Shown here piece by piece: positions 25,354 to 30,612 of a stretch of DNA of 30,612 nucleotides. Location of the stretch: assembly GCA_052145775.1 (NCBI GenBank), contig JBKQNY010000202.1, forward strand, positions 1-30,612. The letters are read 5' to 3'. The notes below the pieces were generated by a model, which was given only the letters and a program-made list of their open reading frames with translations, was not told the DNA's origin and ran no database searches. The translations under genes and the position numbers were made by a program. This DNA is from CAVYPR01 sp052145775. Its GTDB lineage: Bacteria > Actinomycetota > Acidimicrobiia > Acidimicrobiales > RAAP-2. Each line of letters begins with the position of its first letter. The first letter of the stretch is position 1.

Positions 25354-25551
25354 CCAAGGCCAGTAAGAGGAAGAAGTCCTTCGTGGGCGAACGTTGCTCA
25401 GATCTGGCCCAGGCCGGCGAAAAGCCGGTCGACCGCCAACCAGGCAGAGCTTTTCCGAAAACCGCAGGACGGAGCCGGCCAACCGGTCGCGATGCTCCCT
25501 GAGTGTCCTTTGACCCTCGACGCGATCACCTCAACCAAGCAGAATTTGGGT

Positions 25552-26562
25552 ATGAGAGAAGCCGATGTGAAGGAGTCCCCGCACCGCCTAACAAGTAGGC
25601 GGGATGCCGAGGGCAGCGAGCCCGTAGAGACCACGAAGGAGACCCCGCCGACAGACGGATTGCGGGTACAGCACCTCTCCCTCAACGGTCACCAAATCGG
25701 CTACAGACGCGGTGGTCAGGGCCCAGCGTTACTCCTACTCCACGGCATCGCGGGCAGCTCCCTCACGTGGGTACCCGCCATGAAGCTGCTGAAGAGCGAC
25801 TACACCGTGCTAGCCCCGGACTTCCTCGGCCATGGGGGGTCAGCTAAACCGCTGGGCGACTACTCGCTCGGCAACCATGCCAGCACCGTGCGGGACTTCA
25901 TGCAGCTCTTAAGCATCGATCGCACCACCGTGGTCGGGCAATCCTTCGGGGGTGGCGTGGCCATGCAGTTCGCCTACCAGTTCCCGGAACGCTGCGAGCG
26001 TTTGGTCCTCGTCGATGCTGGTGGCCTGGGACGCGAGGTGAACTGGATGCTGCGTCTCATGACGCTACCGGTCGCCGAGTACGCCATGCCGTTCTTGTTC
26101 CCGGCCATCGCGCGGGGCCTAGGGGACTCGATCGCCAGGTTTCTCGGCCACCGGGGCGTCGGTAGCGCCCAGACCAAGGAGATGTGGCGCTCCTACCGCT
26201 CGTTGACCGAAGCAGACAGTCGCCGCGCCTTCGTGCGCACCATTCGGGCTGTGATCGACCCGCGCGGGCAGTCCGTGAGCGCGCTCGATCGCCTCTACTT
26301 GGCCGCGAGCATCCCAACGCTGATCGTCTGGGGCGACCGCGATCCGATCATCCCCCTCGAGCACGCCTACAAGACGCACGAGGCCATCCCCAACAGCAGG
26401 TTGGAGGTGATGAAGGGGGTAGGCCACTATCCCCACGTGGAGGACCCCATTCATTTCGTCGAGATCCTGAAGGACTTCTTGCGTACGACCGAACCCGCCA
26501 GAGTCACCCCCGAGCAGCTGCGCGACTTGCTGCGGCGGGGACCCACAGACAGGACCGTATAG
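25552..26562 (+). CDS. Alpha/beta-fold hydrolase
   Basis: A 336-residue alpha/beta hydrolase. The catalytic triad is visible: Ser131 in VVGQSFGGGVAMQFA, Asp264 in VWGDRDPIIP and His292 in GVGHYPHVE. The oxyanion-hole motif is LLLHGIAGSS. A DFLGHGGSAKP loop and a cap region around residues 160-250 fit the epoxide-hydrolase/carboxylesterase branch. The first 35 residues are polar and lack a signal peptide, so the enzyme is cytoplasmic. The ATG at 25552 has only weak ribosome-binding sequence; a GTG at 25567 behind GAGAAG is possible, and starts before 25552 lie in non-coding-looking sequence. Codon use is less GC-biased than the catabolic island. The substrate is unknown. Confidence 0.88.
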   Translation: MREADVKESPHRLTSRRDAEGSEPVETTKETPPTDGLRVQHLSLNGHQIGYRRGGQGPALLLLHGIAGSSLTWVPAMKLLKSDYTVLAPDFLGHGGSAKPLGDYSLGNHASTVRDFMQLLSIDRTTVVGQSFGGGVAMQFAYQFPERCERLVLVDAGGLGREVNWMLRLMTLPVAEYAMPFLFPAIARGLGDSIARFLGHRGVGSAQTKEMWRSYRSLTEADSRRAFVRTIRAVIDPRGQSVSALDRLYLAASIPTLIVWGDRDPIIPLEHAYKTHEAIPNSRLEVMKGVGHYPHVEDPIHFVEILKDFLRTTEPARVTPEQLRDLLRRGPTDRTV

Positions 26563-26883
26563 CAGCCCGCGACGTGTACCGCGAGCTCTGCATCGCCTGC
26601 GCACAATCGTTGCAGTGAGCGTCAGGCAGTGAAGGCAATCACAGCTAGCACCAGCTACTCCGATGCCCAGATCTCCGCTCGGCAGAAGTCGGGGGGAGTT
26701 GGCGGATACTTGAGGAGAAGCGTGCCCCCAAACTTGGGGTCAGTATCGTTACGCCGACTGTCACATAACGCCGGGTGCCGGGCACCCTTGGGGCACTTCG
26801 ACTTGGCGCCGTGCCCGATTCGGCGCACCGTGCACTTCTCCGCCTGCTGCTGATGGCGTTGGTCCCCACCATGACCACCGAAC
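26563..26883. repeat. Gene-free 321 bases with clustered inverted repeats
   Basis: No gene is supported here. Several short inverted repeats cluster between 26722 and 26816: CCCCAA/TTGGGG around 26726-26739, GGGTGCC/GGCACCC at 26773-26787, GGGCAC/GTGCCC at 26791-26816, and GTGCCCC (26722-26728) with GGGGCAC (26790-26796). None has a T-run. They could be remains of a mobile-element end or a folded RNA between the hydrolase and dodecin genes, which converge here. Confidence 0.4.
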
Positions 26884-27096
26884 TCATCGACTCCGAAGCT
26901 TGAAGGATACCTTGACCTTGGCCCGGTAGGTCTTGACCTGTCCATCTTCTATCTGGAGATCGAGCTCCACCACTTCTGCTATGCGGAGGTCGCGCAATGA
27001 GCCAGCGGCTTGGGCCACGGCGGCGCTTGCAGCTTTCTCCCACGATTCATCACTAGTGCCGACGAGTTCGATGACTTTATACACGCTCTCGGCCAT
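26884..27096 (-). CDS. Dodecin family flavin-binding protein
   Basis: A 70-residue dodecin. These proteins form hollow dodecamers that store or buffer flavin (FMN, or riboflavin in archaea), sometimes also CoA. The family pattern is plain: MAESVYKVIELVGTS, SWEKAASAAVAQAA, and a C-terminal strand pair VVELDLQIEDGQVKTYRAKV given here in part. The Trp in DESWEKA is near the expected flavin-stacking position. The ATG at 27096 is preceded by GAGAGGGA. The gene is monocistronic as far as can be seen. The window also encodes a flavin-dependent monooxygenase, but there is no direct evidence of a link. Confidence 0.92.
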   Translation of the reverse strand: MAESVYKVIELVGTSDESWEKAASAAVAQAAGSLRDLRIAEVVELDLQIEDGQVKTYRAKVKVSFKLRSR

Positions 27097-27311
27097 TCAA
27101 ATGTCCCTCTCACGTAGCCGCCAAGAGAATAGGTCTTGGCTCGCGCCCTCTACCACTGCACAACTCGTCGTACCAGATTCCGAACTTGGCTAGCTTCCGG
27201 TGCTCCACCATCACCGCCCAGCGAACCAGTCCCCTAATGGGGGGCAGACCGTCGTCGCCGTAAATCCTGCCACCTACCGCCGGCTGAGGGACCAAGTACC
27301 TGATTCGGGTC

Positions 27312-27329
27312 GATAGCTAATCGGCTATC
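27312..27329. promoter_or_regulatory. Palindrome in the XRE-regulator promoter
   Basis: Perfect arms GATAGC and GCTATC enclose TAATCG. The right arm runs into TATCAT (27326-27331), a plausible -10 whose start site would fall at or next to the ATG at 27338, giving a leaderless message. The layout suits autorepression by the helix-turn-helix protein. Confidence 0.5.
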
Positions 27330-27337
27330 ATGAGGGC

Positions 27338-27673
27338 ATGCCCTCAACGCCCCCCACGACGGCTGGAGCTCTCCTTCTCCTCGCCCGTCAGCAGGCAGGA
27401 CTATCCCAGCGCGACCTGGCGGACAGAGCAGGGGTATCGCAGTCGGAAATCGCTCGGATCGAGTTAGGGAAGCGAGAGCCGAGCATCCCGACGATCCAGC
27501 GGATCCTGGCCGGTGCGGGACTCGAGGTTCGTTTCCGCCTCATGCCTTTGGACGACCACGACGAGGTGCTCCGTGCCCAAGACCAGCGGCGTTCCCCTTC
27601 GGAGCGAACTACTCAGGCATCTCGTCACCGCAACAATGTTGCTGCCTTCGCCGGGAACGCCAAGCGGACGTGA
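27338..27673 (+). CDS. XRE-family helix-turn-helix regulator
   Basis: A 111-residue protein with one XRE/Cro-type DNA-binding domain at about residues 10-62: LLLLARQQAGLSQRDLADRA, VSQSEIARIELGKREPSIPT and IQRILAGAGLEV. The C-terminal 45 residues are polar and probably flexible or bind the partner. The ATG at 27338 has only a GAGGG one base away, too close to act as a ribosome-binding site, so a leaderless start is likely. It overlaps the nucleotidyltransferase gene as GTGA, so the two are made together. In such pairs the regulator usually controls its own operon and may act as antitoxin. Confidence 0.85.
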   Translation: MPSTPPTTAGALLLLARQQAGLSQRDLADRAGVSQSEIARIELGKREPSIPTIQRILAGAGLEVRFRLMPLDDHDEVLRAQDQRRSPSERTTQASRHRNNVAAFAGNAKRT

Positions 27674-28185
27674 GCCCCGAGTCCGCTCCGTTTGAGCACC
27701 TGCTTGAGGTTCTCAACCGTCACGGCGTGCGCTACGTCGTCATTGGTGCGTTCGCAGCCATTGCCCAAGGTGCGCCACTCGGCGCGACGTACGACATCGA
27801 CATCACGCCGAGTCGGAACGTCGAGAACCTGGCCAACCTCTCGTCCGCTCTGACGGAGCTTGGCGCACGTATCAGGGTTGCGGACACCGCAGAAGGCCTG
27901 GCGTTCTCACACGATGCCGGCTCTCTGGCAAAGATCGACATGCTCAATCTGGTCTCGCCCGACGGAGCTTTCGATCTCGTATTCATTCCTGCGGCGATGC
28001 CAACAGGTTTCGATGACTTGGCGCCTCACGCGGTCGACATCCGGGTCGGAGTCCAGCATGCACAGGCGGCGAGTCTGTCTGATGTGATTCGTTCCAAGGA
28101 GGAGGCCGGCCGCGAAAAGGACCTCCGAGCGCTTGTCGTCCTACGGCGGTTCCTCGCGGAACGTGACGATTCAGGCGCGACCTGA
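27670..28185 (+). CDS. Nucleotidyltransferase-fold protein, XRE partner
   Basis: A 171-residue protein with a minimal nucleotidyltransferase fold. RYVVIGAFAAIAQGAPLGATYDIDITPS shows the Gly-rich loop and the Asp42-x-Asp44 pair expected to bind Mg2+-NTP (quoted only by these residues as the key sites). A C-terminal SKEEAGREKD segment near residue 141 is common in small transferases of this type. The GTG at 27670 is coupled to the regulator gene. Related pairs include toxin-antitoxin-like systems in which a nucleotidyltransferase modifies tRNA or its partner, but whether this copy is toxic is not shown. Alternatives are a plain nucleotidyltransferase of unknown target. Confidence 0.75.
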   Translation: MSPESAPFEHLLEVLNRHGVRYVVIGAFAAIAQGAPLGATYDIDITPSRNVENLANLSSALTELGARIRVADTAEGLAFSHDAGSLAKIDMLNLVSPDGAFDLVFIPAAMPTGFDDLAPHAVDIRVGVQHAQAASLSDVIRSKEEAGREKDLRALVVLRRFLAERDDSGAT

Positions 28186-28279
28186 TGCTGGCTGACTCGC
28201 CGCCTGTCCCATAATCACGGCCGCCTCCCCATTCGAGACTGCCTCCTACCGCCGGGATTGGGCACTGCGTGCTGCAGTG

Positions 28280-28638
28280 TCAGTTTGACGGGCGGAGCTT
28301 GAATCGGGCGACCTCGATTTCCCGTTGCGGATCGTCTGCTGTCAACAACCGGACCAGCCCGGCCTCGAACAGTTCCTCGTTGGTTCCCTCGACTACTTCC
28401 AGGCCTCCCAGCCCGCCGCGTCCGCTTCGGCGATTACCTCATCCATGGTGAGGCTGACCGCGGCTAACCAGTCAGGCATATTCTTTGTCCGCACCATCTC
28501 CACCAGCGATGAGCCCTCCGAGGCCCAGTCTCGAATGGCTCGATGTTCGTCATCGGCAAAAGACGAGTCCCGGGAGGTCCCGAACTGTTCTGCCAGACCG
28601 AGTAGGACGGCGATCGCGGCGACCCACAGGCCCAGCAC
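28280..28638 (-). pseudogene. Small membrane-anchored protein, probably frameshifted
   Basis: Two minus-strand frames look like one gene. The first, from GTG 28638, has an N-terminal membrane helix (LGLWVAAIAVLLGLAEQF), then DWASEGSSLVEMVRTKNMPDW and TMDEVIAEADAAG, and stops at TAG 28393-28395. A second frame, open from 28438, carries GLEVVEGTNEELFEAGLVRL and ends REIEVARFKLRPSN at TGA 28280-28282. Both parts have GC-rich third positions and protein-like composition, and joining them needs a one-base correction between 28393 and 28438. The gene follows the PIN-like toxin gene after about 75 bases. I do not recognise the family. Either a decayed gene or a sequencing error fits. Confidence 0.4.
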
Positions 28639-28710
28639 AACCCATCCAACAAGAACGCTTTCGGGGATGCGGGCCCGAGAGTTCTGCGAGCGCTTTCTGT
28701 CGGCGAGAAA

Positions 28711-29160
28711 TCAGAGAACACGGAATCCGATGCCGTCAGCCTTTGCGGCAGTGCGGAGGTTGGGTCCTACGTCGTGCCTTGATACGGCGATGCCAGCGCC
28801 AAGCTGGTGAGCAGCGGCCAGCGCTTCTACCATGGCAGCCGACATGGCACGCCCCTTCGCTCGGTGTCGCTCTTGGAGCTGTGCCATCGACCATGAGAGA
28901 TCGCGCATGGAAACGACTTCGATCTCGTCGGGGAGCCTGACCAGTTGGGCTCGGAACCGGTCCTGCATTTCGCTTGGCAATTCCGTGACAGGCGCGGAGA
29001 GCTTGCCCGCGGTGACTGGGTCGGCAAATGAAGAGCACAGACGGAACAGCCACAGGCCGGTGGTGGCAATGCCCGCTGGCGCAATACCACCGAGGTCCGC
29101 TGGCCGTTCTCCCGTCAGGACGTCACGAAGGAGGTGATCGTCGACGACCCAGGAAGCCAT
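28711..29160 (-). CDS. PIN-like toxin-type protein
   Basis: A 149-residue protein with a divergent PIN-domain layout: WVVDDHLLRDVLTG at the N-terminus with Asp6 and Asp7 as the first acidic position, a helical middle with SSFADPVTAG, and the late segment AMVEALAAAHQLGAGIAVSRHD containing the conserved-looking Glu and Asp. PIN toxins of VapC type cut RNA. The motif match is looser than in typical VapC, so the call rests partly on context: it starts at ATG 29160 directly after the TAG of an AbrB-type antitoxin gene, with no intervening base. It is transcribed from the palindromic promoter at 29411-29441. Confidence 0.65.
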   Translation of the reverse strand: MASWVVDDHLLRDVLTGERPADLGGIAPAGIATTGLWLFRLCSSFADPVTAGKLSAPVTELPSEMQDRFRAQLVRLPDEIEVVSMRDLSWSMAQLQERHRAKGRAMSAAMVEALAAAHQLGAGIAVSRHDVGPNLRTAAKADGIGFRVL

Positions 29161-29397
29161 CTACATCGTGGCCAGATCGGGATCCTCGAGGTTGCTGACA
29201 AACTGACGGTGTCTCTCGGCGGTGAGCGCCTCGGCCAGGAGCTTTTGCCGCCCTCCCGGCGGCAGCAGGATCACGGCGTCGCCCAGGTCGACGATCGTCA
29301 CTCGCCCACCGCGGTCAAGTCCCCAGCGATGCCGAACGGCCGCCGGGACCGACATCTGTCCGCTCGTAGAGACCAGAAACTCAGCTGGCACCGCCAT
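29161..29397 (-). CDS. AbrB/MazE-type antitoxin
   Basis: A 78-residue protein whose first 47 residues form a swapped-hairpin AbrB/SpoVT DNA-binding domain: EFLVSTSGQMSVPAAVRHRW, then GLDRGGRVTIVDLGDAVILLP. The rest is a helical tail ending EDPDLATM that would bind and neutralise the toxin. The ATG at 29397 has AAGGGAG with 6-base spacing; an upstream start at 29601 would cross the palindrome and promoter and is rejected. The gene overlaps nothing but abuts the PIN-like gene exactly. It most likely represses its own operon through the inverted repeat upstream. Confidence 0.85.
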   Translation of the reverse strand: MAVPAEFLVSTSGQMSVPAAVRHRWGLDRGGRVTIVDLGDAVILLPPGGRQKLLAEALTAERHRQFVSNLEDPDLATM

Positions 29398-29410
29398 GGG
29401 AACTCCCTTC

Positions 29411-29441
29411 ACACTTGGTAAGGAGAGATTATACCAAGTGT
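29411..29441. promoter_or_regulatory. Palindromic operator over an extended -10 promoter
   Basis: Perfect 10-base arms ACACTTGGTA (29411-29420) and TACCAAGTGT (29432-29441) enclose 11 bases. On the minus strand TATAAT (29428-29433) overlaps one arm and is preceded by TGG, making a TGn extended -10. No good -35 is seen. Binding of the antitoxin dimer would cover the promoter, the classic autoregulation layout. Confidence 0.75.
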
Positions 29442-29686
29442 CCTCGAAGATCCGCCTTCGAGGTCCGCTACCTGCCCCCGACCGGCAGTGTGACGACGGT
29501 GTTGGCGAAACCGCGAAGCAGGATCTCGCCGATGCGGCATGCAGGAACTCCGCAGGTTGGCAAGCCTCATTTTCCACGGCACAGTCAACGGCGCATCTCA
29601 CACCATTTGTCCTGTGAATTGGTCGTTCTCGCAGGGCACCGTTTGTGCGCGATGGCGCAGACGTAAGTCGGTTCCTCTGTCTGAAA

Positions 29687-30612
29687 CTATTTTGCGGGAT
29701 GTCCTTCCATGGGACGAATGGGAGAAATGGCGGGATCGCCGGTCTTGCGGGGGCCGGACCAGAGCGCTGGCACCACGTCGAGTCGGCTGGCGAGCGCGTA
29801 GGCGGCTTGCTCGTAGTTCAGTCTCCAGCCCACGAAATCGGGCCAGGCGTCGGCAGGATCTCGCTCGATAGGGAAGTCGACACGGCGCATACGCTCAACG
29901 GCATCAAGGAACTCCTCATAGGTCAGGCTGATCGGGGTGTTGGGGTCGGGTTCCTCAGGCACGTGGATGCCCATCGCGTTGGCGATTTGGTTGAAACAGA
30001 GGAAGCCAGAGCGCAGGAACATACGAGCAGGAACAACAGGCGCCGACTGGGGCGACAGGGCCAGAAACAAAGCCGCCGAGTCGAGCATCGCCAGCAGAGC
30101 GGTTACCCAAGACGACAGCGGTCTGGGTGACCGAAAGCGCACCAAGGGCAAATAGGCAGTGTGGCTTTCCGCCACATCGGCCGCCCAGCGCTGCCACTGG
30201 GCATACAGGTCGGGCAGGGTGTCGAGGGTAGACACGCCCGATCCAAGCGCGTAGTGAGTTCGAGCCAGCAGTTCGGGACCCCAGGTGGGCACACCGGCCT
30301 GGCCGTTGAGCAATGCCACCTCGGTCTCCCTGCGATTGAAGGCCGCGTACAAAGTCGGCAGGTAGGCGATCTGCAAGGAGACGATGATCAGGCCCGAGGC
30401 GGCGGCGATGAACACGATCACCGAAGGGGCGCCACCGCGCGGAAGGGCGAATCCGAGGGTGAACAACGATGACCCGGCGAGCGTGAACGCCCTCGATATG
30501 CCGCCCAATACGAAAGGCCAGAACAACAGTGCGTACCCGACGAAAGCCGCGACCAGCCATCTGAACCGGCCTGGGATCCCCGGAGACTCCATACCTTGGA
30601 AGCGAGGATGGA
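29687..30612 (-). CDS. Integral membrane protein, N-terminus outside the window (partial)
   Basis: At least 301 residues on the minus strand, ending at TAG 29687. A methionine at 30592 is possible, but the frame stays open to the right edge (HPRFQG before it), so the true start is probably outside. Two or three membrane helices are visible: FRWLVAAFVGYALLFWPFVL, and a second around residues 58-80 (VIVFIAAASGLIIVSLQIAY). Between them lies GSSLFTLGFA, which could be a re-entrant or pore-like loop. The cytoplasmic C-terminal part contains RRETEVALLNGQAG, YGLGSG-like THYALGSGVSTLD and WPDFVGWRLNYEQAAYALA. I recognise it only as a conserved-looking actinobacterial membrane protein; an ion-channel relation is speculative. 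Confidence 0.7.
   Translation of the reverse strand, partial: HPRFQGMESPGIPGRFRWLVAAFVGYALLFWPFVLGGISRAFTLAGSSLFTLGFALPRGGAPSVIVFIAAASGLIIVSLQIAYLPTLYAAFNRRETEVALLNGQAGVPTWGPELLARTHYALGSGVSTLDTLPDLYAQWQRWAADVAESHTAYLPLVRFRSPRPLSSWVTALLAMLDSAALFLALSPQSAPVVPARMFLRSGFLCFNQIANAMGIHVPEEPDPNTPISLTYEEFLDAVERMRRVDFPIERDPADAWPDFVGWRLNYEQAAYALASRLDVVPALWSGPRKTGDPAISPIRPMEGHPAK

Noticed and set aside
27110..27295. 61-codon minus-strand frame just upstream of the dodecin gene
   Set aside because: It would need a TTG start without a ribosome-binding site and shows no recognisable pattern.
28393..28638. Antitoxin role for the small gene after the PIN-like toxin
   Set aside because: It starts with a membrane helix and the module already has an AbrB antitoxin; nothing in its sequence suggests toxin binding.

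Overview
The window reads as a high-GC actinobacterial chromosome. The class Acidimicrobiia is a plausible guess, but no marker gene here proves it. Coding regions are strongly GC-rich at third codon positions, GTG starts and 4- to 8-base start/stop overlaps are common, and the Liv-type permeases are fused LivH-LivM proteins.

Bases 1-23650 form a dense catabolic island. Two branched-chain-amino-acid-type (Liv/HAAT) ABC transporters are present. System 1 (1-4822, minus) is binding protein, fused permease, LivG and a LivF cut by the left edge. System 2 is binding protein, fused permease and LivG on the minus strand (10235-14424), with its LivF facing them on the plus strand (9455-10180). Between and after them lie genes for CoA-thioester and oxygenase chemistry: a one-chain family I CoA-transferase, a Rieske oxygenase with a small partner gene, a TetR regulator, an ACMSD-type amidohydrolase, a flavin monooxygenase, a CaiB-type CoA-transferase, a CitE-like C-C lyase, a frameshifted dihydrodipicolinate-reductase-like gene, a DUF35-thiolase (Ltp aldolase-like) fusion and a second amidohydrolase that has lost its HxH metal motif. 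The likely logic is import of a carboxylated organic compound, CoA activation, oxygenation and retro-aldol or lyase cleavage. The substrate cannot be read from the sequence.

The promoters appear linked. A 17-base element upstream of the Rieske gene recurs exactly upstream of the first amidohydrolase, and related sites lie upstream of the second amidohydrolase, the TetR gene and possibly binding protein 2. I propose this as the operator of a local regulon, perhaps read by the TetR protein at 8643.

After about 23.7 kb the composition drops in GC and becomes accessory in character: a 590-base stretch without a convincing gene, then small stress or envelope genes (LapA-like, a two-helix membrane peptide, CsbD), an alpha/beta hydrolase, a dodecin, an XRE regulator/nucleotidyltransferase pair, an AbrB/PIN-like toxin-antitoxin module with a palindrome over its promoter, a probably broken small membrane-protein gene, and an integral membrane protein cut by the right edge. 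I saw no tRNA, rRNA, CRISPR array or intact insertion sequence.
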